Shown piece by piece: positions 1 to 7,945 of a stretch of DNA of 17,924 nt (positions are counted from its first letter, which is position 1; every line of letters starts with the position of its first letter). The translations under genes and the position numbers were made by a program. Location of the stretch: the NCBI GenBank assembly GCA_026415985.1, contig JAOAGA010000029.1, positions 1 to 17,924 of the forward strand, given 5' to 3'. Source of the DNA: Pseudomonadota bacterium. GTDB lineage: Bacteria; CALINM01. The notes beneath the pieces were generated by a model. The model was not told the origin of the DNA, made no database searches, and worked only from the letters and a program-made list of their open reading frames with translations.

Positions 1-99
1 ACCTATGTCAAACTCTTCATATAAAATTACCTCTTCTCCTCTTTTATCTTTTAACTGGTTAATATGTCTATACCTATTTGGGGTCCTTGTTATAAAAAA
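1..99 (-). other. Unassigned leading region with an open minus-strand frame lacking a start
   Basis: On the minus strand a frame stays open from an upstream stop near 115 to the window edge. It reads TRTPNRYRHINQLK then DKRGEEVILYEEFDIG, which looks protein-like in composition. It has no ATG, GTG or TTG after that stop; the only near-start is an ATA at 93-91. It could be the start of a gene continuing left with an atypical start, or a decayed fragment. No family was recognised. The plus strand here shows nothing. Confidence 0.25.
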
Positions 100-101
100 T
101 C

Positions 102-132
102 TTGACTTTTATTTCATATTTATGAGTATAAT
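102..132 (+). promoter_or_regulatory. Sigma-70 type promoter of the tRNA gene
   Basis: A TTGACT -35 box (102-107) and a perfect TATAAT -10 box (127-132) are separated by 19 nt. The spacer is slightly long. Shifting the -35 to TGACTT shortens it to 18. The expected transcription start lies a few bases before the tRNA 5' end at 143, as expected for a tRNA promoter. Confidence 0.6.
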
Positions 133-142
133 AAGTGTTTAT

Positions 143-216
143 GGGCTCATAGCTCAGCTTGGTAGAGCCACCGGCTCATAACCGGTCGGTCCCTGGTTCG
201 AATCCAGGTGAGCCCA
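143..216 (+). tRNA. tRNA with CAT anticodon, probably elongator tRNA-Met
   Basis: The 74-nt cloverleaf folds completely. The acceptor stem is GGGCTCA/TGAGCCC, the D stem GCTC/GAGC and the anticodon stem ACCGG/CCGGT. The 7-nt loop CTCATAA gives anticodon CAT. The variable loop is 5 nt, and the T arm is CCTGG-TTCGAAT-CCAGG. The discriminator base is A216. The 3' CCA is not encoded, so a CCA-adding enzyme is needed. It is not the initiator: the first acceptor pair is G-C rather than a mismatch, and the anticodon stem lacks three consecutive G-C pairs at the loop. A CAT anticodon is also used by the lysidine-modified tRNA-Ile2, which cannot be fully excluded by eye. Elongator Met is the preferred call. 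Confidence 0.93.
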
Positions 217-297
217 TCTTCTAAGATAAAAAATGGAAAATTTTTATAGACATAAATTTCTGTTTCTGGTGTTTTTCAAAAAAGATAGCAAAAGTTT

Positions 298-329
298 AAA
301 AAAAATGCCCTATAAAGGGCATTTTTTTT
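298..329 (+). terminator. Rho-independent terminator after the tRNA
   Basis: This is a perfect 14-bp inverted repeat. Eight A plus TGCCCT (298-311) pair with AGGGCA plus eight T (316-329) around an ATAA loop. The A and T tracts on both sides make it work in either direction. It lies about 80 nt after the tRNA and ends only 9 nt before the next gene's ATG, so it also sits in the leader of any transcript reading through. Confidence 0.85.
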
Positions 330-338
330 ATTTAAGAG

Positions 339-1424
339 ATGATTATAAAAAAAATATTTGATTTTTTAAATTCTTATGCACCATTTGCATTTCAGGAAAG
401 CTGGGACAACTCAGGACTCCAGATAGGGGATCTAAACAAAAAGGTAAGTAGGGCCTTATTATCTCTTGATGTAACTTTAGATACTGTGCTTGAGGCGAAA
501 GAGTTAGGGGCACAATTAATAATATCTCACCATCCCCTGTTCTTTAAGCCATTAAAGTGTGTAGATTGTTCAAACAATATTGTCAAGACATTGCTTGATT
601 TTAATATTTCTGTCATTTCCAATCATACGCCCCTTGATTTGGTACCAAAGGGAGTAAGTTTCTCTTTGGGTATGAAGTTAAATCTCAAAAATATGAGGGT
701 TTTATCTCCTTCTGAGGAAAAGTTTTTTTACAAACTTTTTTTTAATGTTCCCACGGGAATGGAAAGGACAATATTAAGCAAGATCTTTTCTGAAGGTGTT
801 GGTGAATATCTCTATTACAAAAACTGTGCTTTCGAAACCTTTGGAGAAGGGAGGTTTTCAGTAAAAGATGACGAGAATAGGGTTCCCTATTTAAAGGCCT
901 CTAATCCCTATAAAGAGGGGAAGATTGAAGTTTTGGTGAGAAAGGACAGGATTAACTGGGTCATCGATAAAATTAGATCAATACACCCCTATGATGAGTT
1001 AGCCTTTGATGTCTTTGAAGAATCCGTTAACCCTCTGAATATAGGCTATGGGGCTATTGGTGAGCTTTCAACTCCTAAAAAATTATCCAGCGTTATAGAT
1101 CTTGTCAAAGAGTCTTTAGGTATCAGTAAGGTAAGATATACGGGAGATTTAAACAGAAAGGTAAAAAAGGTTGCCGTTTTAGGCGGTTCCGGTAGTTCAT
1201 TTATAAAGGATGCCATAAGGGCTTCCGCAGAGGTGTTTATTTCAGGAGACATCAAGTATCACGATGCCCTTGATTATGGTGATAAAATTTCAATATTAGA
1301 TGTTGGACACAGGGCATCGGAAGAGCCGGTTTTATTTTACTTAAAAGAACAAATATCAAAGGAGTTTAAAGAAGTAGAGTTTTTTATAAGCAAAAGTTTC
1401 GGAGATTTTTACAAATATATTTAG
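339..1424 (+). CDS. Nif3-family (YqfO-type) metal-binding protein
   Basis: The protein belongs to the Nif3/YqfO (GTP cyclohydrolase I type 2-like) family: conserved cytosolic toroidal proteins with a dinuclear metal site and no firmly established reaction. The N-terminal half has the ESWDNSGLQIGD signature (residues 20-31), the metal-ligand pair H64-H65 in ISHHPLFF, and NHTPLD ending at D100. The C-terminal half has GDIKYHDA (H308) and GHRASEEP (H324, E328), the second set of metal ligands. At 361 residues it is the long form, with an inserted CutA/PII-like domain (roughly 125-235) between the halves. The start at 339 matches the usual family N-terminus. The only Shine-Dalgarno-like bases, AAGAG, touch the ATG. 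No promoter lies between the terminator hairpin and the ATG. The next gene follows after 16 nt, suggesting one transcript. Family assignment is firm; the function is unknown. Confidence 0.9.
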   Translation: MIIKKIFDFLNSYAPFAFQESWDNSGLQIGDLNKKVSRALLSLDVTLDTVLEAKELGAQLIISHHPLFFKPLKCVDCSNNIVKTLLDFNISVISNHTPLDLVPKGVSFSLGMKLNLKNMRVLSPSEEKFFYKLFFNVPTGMERTILSKIFSEGVGEYLYYKNCAFETFGEGRFSVKDDENRVPYLKASNPYKEGKIEVLVRKDRINWVIDKIRSIHPYDELAFDVFEESVNPLNIGYGAIGELSTPKKLSSVIDLVKESLGISKVRYTGDLNRKVKKVAVLGGSGSSFIKDAIRASAEVFISGDIKYHDALDYGDKISILDVGHRASEEPVLFYLKEQISKEFKEVEFFISKSFGDFYKYI

Positions 1425-1440
1425 GTTAAGGAGGTTAAAA

Positions 1441-2160
1441 TTGATAGAAGAATTAAAACTTTTATGGGATTTACAAAAGCTTGATATGGAGATAATGGAT
1501 TTGGAAAAAAGGATTTCGGAATATCCTTCCAAGAAAGACAGGGCAAGGAACAAATTAAACGAAATCAAGGGTGAATTAGATATTAAGCTTGAAGAAAAGG
1601 AAAGATTGCTAAGGGAAAAGGAAAACAAAGAAAAAGAGATAGAACAGGAAAATCAAAAGATTAAAAATGTTGAAGCTCGCCTGAATTATATCAAAAACCA
1701 GAAAGATTATCTGGAAATAAAGAAAAAGATTGAACTTGCCAAAAAATCAAACAAACTACGGGAAGATGATGTCCTTAAGAAGATGGAAGAAATTGATAAT
1801 ATTGAAAAAATTGTTTCAGAACTTACACAAAAACATGAAAAAGAGGAAGAAAGTATATCAAACATAATTAAGACCTTAGAAAATGAAGAAAAGGAGCTGG
1901 AGAGTAAAAAAGGCCTTCTTCTTATCAACAGAGATGAACTTATATCTAAAATCAATAAAGATATGTTAAGCAAATATGATTTTATAAGAAAAAACTGTCG
2001 GGGCATAGCGGTATCAAGGGTAAATAACGAAACTTGCGAAGGGTGTTTTATGAACGTCCCGCCTCAACTATACAATATGGTGATAAAAGGAGATAAAATA
2101 TACCAGTGTCCTTTCTGTCAGAGGTTTTTGATATATATAAAGGATGATAAAAAAGAATAA
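1441..2160 (+). CDS. Coiled-coil protein with C-terminal C4 zinc ribbon (COG1579 family)
   Basis: This 239-residue protein consists of a long, highly charged helical coiled coil (about residues 10-175, rich in Lys and Glu) ending in a zinc-ribbon domain. C199 and C202 (CEGC) and C223 and C226 (CPFC) form a CxxC-N20-CxxC metal knuckle, with the family-typical segment MNVPPQLYN between them. This is the COG1579 architecture, called a predicted nucleic-acid-binding Zn-ribbon protein; its molecular role is not established. It starts with TTG, chosen because a perfect AAGGAGGT (1428-1435) sits 5 nt upstream and the next in-frame ATG would cut into the conserved helix. It is 16 nt from the Nif3-family gene, and the two are commonly neighbours in related genomes (from memory). 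There is no signal peptide or membrane segment. Confidence 0.88.
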   Translation: MIEELKLLWDLQKLDMEIMDLEKRISEYPSKKDRARNKLNEIKGELDIKLEEKERLLREKENKEKEIEQENQKIKNVEARLNYIKNQKDYLEIKKKIELAKKSNKLREDDVLKKMEEIDNIEKIVSELTQKHEKEEESISNIIKTLENEEKELESKKGLLLINRDELISKINKDMLSKYDFIRKNCRGIAVSRVNNETCEGCFMNVPPQLYNMVIKGDKIYQCPFCQRFLIYIKDDKKE

Positions 2161-2234
2161 TTAACTTGATGAAAATTAAACAAAAAAGATTTTAAAAAAT
2201 TAATATTAAAGTCACAGCTAAACCAGTTCTAAGC

Positions 2235-2263
2235 TTGACAGTTTTATATAAATAAAATATTAT
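2235..2263 (+). promoter_or_regulatory. Sigma-70 type promoter of the pil operon
   Basis: A perfect TTGACA (2235-2240) is followed after exactly 17 nt by TATTAT (2258-2263). It lies in the only non-coding gap before pilB (2161-2276), which otherwise shows just AT-rich sequence without a clear terminator. The predicted transcription start is near 2270, leaving only about 6-8 nt of leader before the pilB ATG. Confidence 0.72.
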
Positions 2264-2276
2264 TAATTTAACATTT

Positions 2277-4022
2277 ATGGAAAAGATTGGTGAGCTTTTA
2301 CTCAAAGAAAGGGTTATAACGCCTGATCAGCTTAAGAAAGCCATAGAAGAGCAGAAAATCCATGGTGGTAGATTAGGGTCCACTATGGTTAACTTAGGGT
2401 TTATAAAAGAGTATGAGCTTGTTAATTTTCTAAGCAAGCAGTATGGTGTGCCTGCAGTTAATCTGAGAGAGTTTGAGATAGACCCGAAAATAGCAAAGGT
2501 TGTTCCTTATGAGGTTTGTGAGAAATATACTTTAATACCGATAAACAGAGCAGGTTCAACTTTAATAGTTGCTATTGCAGACCCTTCTAATATATTTGCC
2601 ATTGATGATGTGAAGTTTTTGACCGGCTATAATGTGGAGGTTGTAGTCTCTTCAGAGGCGGCGATTAAGGAAGCTATAGAAAGGGAGTTTAAAAAGTCAT
2701 CGGCCAAAGAACAGGAAACTCAACCGGAGGCTGGTTCAGAGTTAGAAGATATTTCTTTAGAAGATACCATTCAGCTAATAGAAGATGTGGAAGATATTGA
2801 AGTAGTTCAGGAAGAAGAAGATGTCAATATTTCCGAGTTGCAGAAAGCTACAGAAGATGCGCCCGTTGTAAAGCTTGTTAATGCCATTCTCAATGAAGCA
2901 ATAAAAAGAAGGGCCAGCGATATCCATGTAGAACCCTATGAGAAAACCTTTCGTGTCAGATTCAGGATAGATGGTGTCCTTCAGGAGATAATGACTCCAC
3001 CACTGAAACTAAAGAACGCTATAGTATCAAGGTTAAAGATACTATCAAGCCTTGATATCGCTGAAAGAAGGCTTCCTCAGGACGGACGCATAAAGCTTAA
3101 ATTAGGTCGCGGGAGAGAGATGGATTTCAGGGTAAATACACTTCCTACGCTTTTTGGTGAAAAGGTTTGTTTAAGACTTTTGGATAAGTCAAACTTACAG
3201 CTTGATATGACAAAGTTAGGTTTCAGTGAGGAACAGCTTAAGCTTTTTAAAGATGCCATTCACAGACCCTACGGGATGGTTTTGGTAACCGGTCCCACCG
3301 GTTCCGGTAAGACAACAACTCTCTATTCTGCCCTTGCAGAGCTCAATAAAATTACTGAAAATATCTCAACAGCAGAAGATCCTGTTGAATATAATCTTGC
3401 AGGAATAAATCAGGTTCAGATGAATGAAGCAATTGGACTAAATTTTGCCAATGTTTTGAGGGCTTTTTTAAGACAGGATCCGGACATAATAATGGTTGGT
3501 GAGATCAGAGATTTTGAAACGGCAGAAATAGCCATAAAGGCTGCGCTTACCGGCCATCTGGTTTTATCAACCCTTCATACTAACGACGCACCGAGCACTA
3601 TAGCCAGATTACTGAATATGGGAGTTGAGCCTTTTCTTGTTGCTTCAGCTACAAATCTCGTTCTTGCCCAGAGATTAGCAAGGAAAATATGTCAGGAATG
3701 CAAAGAGCCTATCAATGTGCCGGTCAAAGCCCTCGTAGATATAGGCATACCACCGGAAGAGGCAAAAGAAATAGTTTGCTATAAAGGTAAGGGTTGTAAC
3801 ACCTGTGGGAATACCGGTTTTAAAGGAAGGATAGCTCTTTATGAAGTTATGATGCTATATGATGAGTTAAAAGAACTGATTCTCGCGGGAGCACCTGCAA
3901 GTGAGCTGAAAAGAGCAGCAATGAGGCTTGGTATGGTTACTCTAAGACAAAGCGGTATAGAAAAATTAAAAGCTGGAATAACCACTATTGAAGAAGTAGT
4001 TAGATGTTCAGTGAAGGACTAA
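2277..4022 (+). CDS. pilB: Type IV pilus extension ATPase PilB (GspE/PilB family)
   Basis: This is the cytoplasmic hexameric secretion ATPase that powers pilin polymerisation. The N-terminal MshEN region (about 1-140) holds two related repeats: IGELLLKERVITPDQL (4-19) and RLGSTMVNLGF (32-42), the latter followed by the L-x3-L-x2-Q tail. This is the pattern described for c-di-GMP binding. An acidic linker (about 145-190) leads to the ATPase core. The core has Walker A GPTGSGKTT (339-347), the Asp box around AEDPVEY (366-372), Walker B IIMVGEIRD (404-412) and the His box GHLVLSTLHTN (426-436). A zinc-binding tetracysteine (C472, C475, C507, C510) distinguishes PilB/GspE from PilT. Its length of 581 is normal. 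The start matches the family, but no Shine-Dalgarno precedes it. With no secretin or other T2SS genes nearby and pilT/pilC following, the pilus role is much more likely than type II secretion. Confidence 0.95.
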   Translation: MEKIGELLLKERVITPDQLKKAIEEQKIHGGRLGSTMVNLGFIKEYELVNFLSKQYGVPAVNLREFEIDPKIAKVVPYEVCEKYTLIPINRAGSTLIVAIADPSNIFAIDDVKFLTGYNVEVVVSSEAAIKEAIEREFKKSSAKEQETQPEAGSELEDISLEDTIQLIEDVEDIEVVQEEEDVNISELQKATEDAPVVKLVNAILNEAIKRRASDIHVEPYEKTFRVRFRIDGVLQEIMTPPLKLKNAIVSRLKILSSLDIAERRLPQDGRIKLKLGRGREMDFRVNTLPTLFGEKVCLRLLDKSNLQLDMTKLGFSEEQLKLFKDAIHRPYGMVLVTGPTGSGKTTTLYSALAELNKITENISTAEDPVEYNLAGINQVQMNEAIGLNFANVLRAFLRQDPDIIMVGEIRDFETAEIAIKAALTGHLVLSTLHTNDAPSTIARLLNMGVEPFLVASATNLVLAQRLARKICQECKEPINVPVKALVDIGIPPEEAKEIVCYKGKGCNTCGNTGFKGRIALYEVMMLYDELKELILAGAPASELKRAAMRLGMVTLRQSGIEKLKAGITTIEEVVRCSVKD

Positions 4023-4028
4023 TAAGCT

Positions 4029-5132
4029 ATGGCAGATGAATTAAATATTCAGACACTACTTAAGATTCTGGTGGAAAGAGGTGGCTCCGATTTGCATATT
4101 ACTATAGGGAGCAAGCCTCAGATAAGAATTGACGGAGCCCTTAATCCCTTGGAAGAGTTTCCGGTACTGACTCCTGTTGATACAAAAACTCTCTGTTACA
4201 GTATCTTGACGGAAAATCAGAAACACAAGTTTGAAGAAGAAAATGAGCTTGATTTCTCCTTTGGAATAAAAGGACTTTCAAGGTTCAGGGGGAATCTTTT
4301 TTATCAAAGAGGCTCCATTGCAGGTGTTTTTAGAACAATCCCTTACAGGATTATGACCTTTGAAGAGCTTGGATTACCACCTATAGTCGCTGAATTGGCG
4401 GATAAAACAAAAGGGCTGATCTTGGTAACAGGGGCAACAGGCTCCGGTAAATCTACCACCCTGGCAACTATTATTGATAAGATTAATCGTGAAAGAAAAG
4501 AGCATATTATTACTATCGAAGATCCTATTGAGTTTTTGCACCCCCATAAAAACTGTATAGTCAATCAGAGGGAGATAGGCGCTGATAGCAAAAGCTTCCA
4601 ATTAGCTCTGAAACATATATTAAGACAGGATCCCGATGTAGTTCTGGTAGGAGAGTTAAGGGATAAGGAAACAATTGAAGCTGCGTTAACCATTGCCGAG
4701 ACAGGGCATTTGTGCCTTGCTACCCTTCATACAAACAGTGCTGTCCAGACAATTAACAGGATCATAGATGTTTTTCCACCCCATCAGCAACCGCAGGTAA
4801 GGGCACAACTATCCTTTGTATTGGAAGGAATACTCTGCCAACAGCTTTTGCCAAGATTGGGCGGTAAGGGTAGAGTAATGGCAATGGAGATTCTTGTGCC
4901 AAATCCCGCTATAAGAAATTTAATTAGAGAAGATAAACTGCATCAGGTCTATTCTCAAATGCAGATGGGGCAGATAAAATCCGGCATGCAGACTATGAAT
5001 CAGGCATTGGCTGGGCTTTTACAGAGAAGGTTGGTAAGCTTGGACGATGCAATGACATACAGTCCTGATTCTGAAGAGTTAAAGCAGTTATTATCTGGTC
5101 AGATGCGACCACAGCAACCAATAAGGAGGTAA
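4029..5132 (+). CDS. pilT: Type IV pilus retraction ATPase PilT
   Basis: PilT is the cytoplasmic ATPase hexamer that depolymerises pili, giving twitching motility. Residues 5-110 form the PAS-like N-terminal domain with GGSDLHIT (18-25). Walker A is GATGSGKST (135-143), the Asp box is around IEDPIEF (163-169), Walker B is VVLVGELRD (204-212) and the His box is GHLCLATLHTN (226-236). The hallmark retraction motif AIRNLIRE is intact at 294-301, and the protein lacks the MshEN domain and zinc cysteines of PilB. Its length of 367 is typical. The ATG lies 6 nt after the pilB stop, with GAAGGA (4013-4018) inside the end of pilB as ribosome-binding site. It is the second gene of the pil operon. Confidence 0.96.
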   Translation: MADELNIQTLLKILVERGGSDLHITIGSKPQIRIDGALNPLEEFPVLTPVDTKTLCYSILTENQKHKFEEENELDFSFGIKGLSRFRGNLFYQRGSIAGVFRTIPYRIMTFEELGLPPIVAELADKTKGLILVTGATGSGKSTTLATIIDKINRERKEHIITIEDPIEFLHPHKNCIVNQREIGADSKSFQLALKHILRQDPDVVLVGELRDKETIEAALTIAETGHLCLATLHTNSAVQTINRIIDVFPPHQQPQVRAQLSFVLEGILCQQLLPRLGGKGRVMAMEILVPNPAIRNLIREDKLHQVYSQMQMGQIKSGMQTMNQALAGLLQRRLVSLDDAMTYSPDSEELKQLLSGQMRPQQPIRR

Positions 5133-5142
5133 AACTTTTTAA

Positions 5143-6336
5143 ATGCCCACTTATAGCTGGCAGGGGAAAAACAGAGCGGGAAGGGTTATAAAAGGCAAAA
5201 TCGATGCAAAAAATGTTGATGAGGTATATAAATATTTAGCTCAACAACTTATAACTCCCATTAAGGTAGAAGAATCAAAAGAGAAGGTAAAAAGTGCCAA
5301 GGTCCCTATAAAAGATATTGTTATATTCACCAGGCAGTTCTCGACCATGATAGATGCGGGACTTCCTCTTGTGCAAAGCTTAGATATTCTTGCAGCTCAG
5401 CAACCTATTAAGGCCTTCAAAGAAGTTTTGTTAGCGGTAAAAAATGATGTAGAACAGGGTACTACCCTTGCTGATGCTTTAAAAAAGCATCCGAAGGTCT
5501 TTGATGATCTTTATGTTGGACTTGTTGCTGCCGGTGAGATGGGTGGAATGCTTGATACAATTCTCAACAGATTAGCAACATACATGGAGAAGGCGGAAAA
5601 ACTGAAAAAGAGGGTTAAAGGTGCTCTTACATATCCTATTGCTGTTATCGGCATAGCGGTTATTGTTGTGGCGGTTATACTTATCTGGGTTATTCCTGTT
5701 TTCCAGAAGATGTTTGCTGATTTTGGTGGTGAGCTACCCGCACCAACACAGTTTGTTATAAACTTGAGTCAGGGGTTAAAAAAATATGGTATCTTTATAG
5801 TAATAGGTTTTTTTGTATTATCTTCGGTTATTAAAAAATATTACGGAACACCAAAGGGGAGAAGAAAGATAGATGCCCTTTTATTAAAGGTTCCGGTTTT
5901 TTCAGATATTATAAGAAAAAGTAGTGTTGCAAGGTTTACAAGAACGCTTGGGACAATGATTCAAAGTGGAGTACAGATACTTGATGCGATGGATATAGTT
6001 GCAAAGACTGCCGGTAATAAGATAGTTGAAGATGCCATTGTTAACGCTAAGGTATCTATATCACAAGGTAAAACTATTGCAGAGCCTATAGGTGAAAGTG
6101 GTGTTTTCCCACCTATGGTTGTTCAGATGATTGCTGTGGGTGAGGCTACCGGTGCTATGGATACGATGTTAAACAAGATAGCAGATTTTTATGAAGAAGA
6201 AGTGGACGCAGCTGTTGATGCCTTAACAGCCCTTCTTGAGCCAATGTTGATGGTGGGGTTAGGTAGTATTCTCGGTGGTTTAATAATCTCTATGTACCTG
6301 CCTATTTTCAAACTTGCAGGCGCTGCAGGAGGATAA
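5143..6336 (+). CDS. pilC: Type IV pilus inner-membrane platform protein PilC
   Basis: PilC is the integral membrane platform of the pilus machine; it couples the PilB and PilT motors to pilin movement. Two homologous T2SSF domains are visible. The first (about 60-190) contains FTRQFSTMIDAGLPLVQSL and ends in a membrane helix (165-187). The second (about 262-388) contains FTRTLGTMIQSGVQILDAM and ends in a membrane helix (365-388). A further helix is at 215-230. The paired GEMGGMLDT (131-139) and GEATGAMDT (333-341) show the internal duplication. Its length of 397 is normal. A perfect AAGGAGGT (5123-5130) overlaps the pilT stop, 12 nt before the ATG, which is a rather long spacing. It ends at 6336, close to the next start. 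Confidence 0.95.
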   Translation: MPTYSWQGKNRAGRVIKGKIDAKNVDEVYKYLAQQLITPIKVEESKEKVKSAKVPIKDIVIFTRQFSTMIDAGLPLVQSLDILAAQQPIKAFKEVLLAVKNDVEQGTTLADALKKHPKVFDDLYVGLVAAGEMGGMLDTILNRLATYMEKAEKLKKRVKGALTYPIAVIGIAVIVVAVILIWVIPVFQKMFADFGGELPAPTQFVINLSQGLKKYGIFIVIGFFVLSSVIKKYYGTPKGRRKIDALLLKVPVFSDIIRKSSVARFTRTLGTMIQSGVQILDAMDIVAKTAGNKIVEDAIVNAKVSISQGKTIAEPIGESGVFPPMVVQMIAVGEATGAMDTMLNKIADFYEEEVDAAVDALTALLEPMLMVGLGSILGGLIISMYLPIFKLAGAAGG

Positions 6337-6349
6337 TAACTCCGTTCTT

Positions 6350-7945
6350 ATGTTACCATCCTATGAAATTCCCGTTGAAAGAGTTAGATGGGTATCTCTG
6401 TTTAGAGCCCTTATCGGGCTTGTTTCTTTAGTCCTTGTTATTTACTGGCAGACAAAGATTGAGACAATAGGCGATATTAAAGACTTTTTTAAGATATTAG
6501 TCTTTGTTTTCGGATTATCTCTTATCTATGGCACGGTTCTTATATATCTAAAAAGGGTTTTTGTACTCGGATTAGTTCAGATATTTCTTGACTATTTAAT
6601 AATTGGCTTTATTGTAGCAAAAACAGGTGGTATCGATAGCCCCTTCATATTCTTTTATGTCTTTCCTGTTATTGAAAGTGGCATGTTTTTTGGAAAAAAC
6701 GGCTGTTATTTAGCAACATTTTTTAATCTGTTTTTTCTCGGGCTTGGCTTTGTTCTCCAATACAACAAAGTCTTTCCTTATAGAGATATGCCAAGATATG
6801 TTTATGCAAAGGAAGATTTTTTTTATTACTATTCCATATTCTCTCTTGGATTTCTTGTTTTAGGGCTTTTGATAGCCTATCTTAACTCAGAAACAAGAAA
6901 GTTTAAAGAAAGGCTGAAAAAAAGTGAAGACAGATATCTTGATATGGAACAGCTCAAAAGCGCCATAATTCAAGCTATAGATAGCGGTTTGGTTATAATA
7001 ACAAAAGAAAAGGTAATTTACCCCATTAACGATCTTGCTAAAAAAATAATTACTAAATTGGCATTTAATGAAAAAGATATAGGCGTGATTTTTAAAAATG
7101 AGATTAATACTATTTTTGAAAATCAAGAACCCCAAAAAGTAGAAAAAAAGATAAACTATAATAACAATAATTTTTTCATATCAGCATCTCTTGTCCCCCT
7201 GTATGAACATTCAGGCGAGCTTTTAGGAGTTTTGATTAGCTTTTCTGATATAACAGAAAGAAAGTTTTTGGAAGAACAAATAAGGATAAAAGACAAGTTT
7301 ACCTTTTTAGGAAAATTGTCCACAGTAATCGCCCATGAGATAAAAAATCCCCTTGCTTCTATAAAGGGTAGTATAAACTTTGTTAAAGATTCAATACAAG
7401 GGGAAGGAGATATAAACAGACTATTGGATATATCTTCTAAAGAGCTTGATAGATTAAATAAGGTTATAAATGACTTTTTGTTTTATTCAAGGTATGCTCC
7501 TTTGGAAATAGGTAATATATATATTAAAAATCTCCTTGATGAGATATGGTTCGAGTTAATTTTTTCATCGGAAGATAAGGATAGGTTAAACTTTGTTTTC
7601 GAGGGAGAAGATCTGATTTTTAAGGGTGATCCCAATCAGATGAGGCAGGTTTTTTTAAATTTATTCTTAAACTCCCTTGATGTCCTCAGAGAAAAGGGAG
7701 GAGGTAATATCTATGTGAGGGTCAGAAATGAAGGCGATAAGGTTTTAATAGATTTTGAAGACGATGGCGGAGGTGTAAAAGAAGAATATTTGGACAAGAT
7801 ATTTGATCCCTTTTTCTCCACCAAGAAAAACGGCACGGGACTTGGTCTGGCGATCGTATATAAAATTATTGAGGAGCATAAAGGTCAGATACATGTGTCC
7901 AATACAGAGAGAGGTGCAAAATTCACGATAAGGTTTGAAAAATGA
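6350..7945 (+). CDS. pilS: Membrane sensor histidine kinase PilS
   Basis: This is a polytopic sensor kinase that would phosphorylate the adjacent PilR. Residues 1-185 form about six hydrophobic helices with very short loops, the PilS-type sensor. A weakly conserved PAS-like region (about 205-310) follows. The HisKA H-box is AHEIKNPLASIKG (phospho-acceptor H329). The catalytic domain shows the N-box NLFLNSLDVL, the G1 box DDGGGVKEE, the F-box FDPFFSTKK and the G2 box GTGLGLAI. Start choice: ATG 6350 gives 531 residues and the family-like beginning. An in-frame TTG at 6314 would overlap pilC and has no ribosome-binding site. The nearest AGGAGG (6327-6332) is 17 nt from 6350, unusually far. The stop overlaps pilR by 4 nt (ATGA). 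It is named PilS for its topology and position; the ligand is unknown. Confidence 0.88.
   Translation: MLPSYEIPVERVRWVSLFRALIGLVSLVLVIYWQTKIETIGDIKDFFKILVFVFGLSLIYGTVLIYLKRVFVLGLVQIFLDYLIIGFIVAKTGGIDSPFIFFYVFPVIESGMFFGKNGCYLATFFNLFFLGLGFVLQYNKVFPYRDMPRYVYAKEDFFYYYSIFSLGFLVLGLLIAYLNSETRKFKERLKKSEDRYLDMEQLKSAIIQAIDSGLVIITKEKVIYPINDLAKKIITKLAFNEKDIGVIFKNEINTIFENQEPQKVEKKINYNNNNFFISASLVPLYEHSGELLGVLISFSDITERKFLEEQIRIKDKFTFLGKLSTVIAHEIKNPLASIKGSINFVKDSIQGEGDINRLLDISSKELDRLNKVINDFLFYSRYAPLEIGNIYIKNLLDEIWFELIFSSEDKDRLNFVFEGEDLIFKGDPNQMRQVFLNLFLNSLDVLREKGGGNIYVRVRNEGDKVLIDFEDDGGGVKEEYLDKIFDPFFSTKKNGTGLGLAIVYKIIEEHKGQIHVSNTERGAKFTIRFEK

Noticed and set aside
143-216. Initiator tRNA-fMet
   Set aside because: The first acceptor pair is G-C, and the anticodon stem lacks the three consecutive G-C pairs typical of initiators.
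2161-2234. Small RNA or small ORF in the gap before pilB
   Set aside because: There is only an eight-codon frame (MKIKQKRF) and AT-rich sequence. No stable hairpin or conserved RNA motif could be recognised.
2277-4022. Type II secretion GspE instead of PilB
   Set aside because: Adjacent pilT, pilC, pilS and pilR and the absence of gsp genes favour the pilus ATPase.
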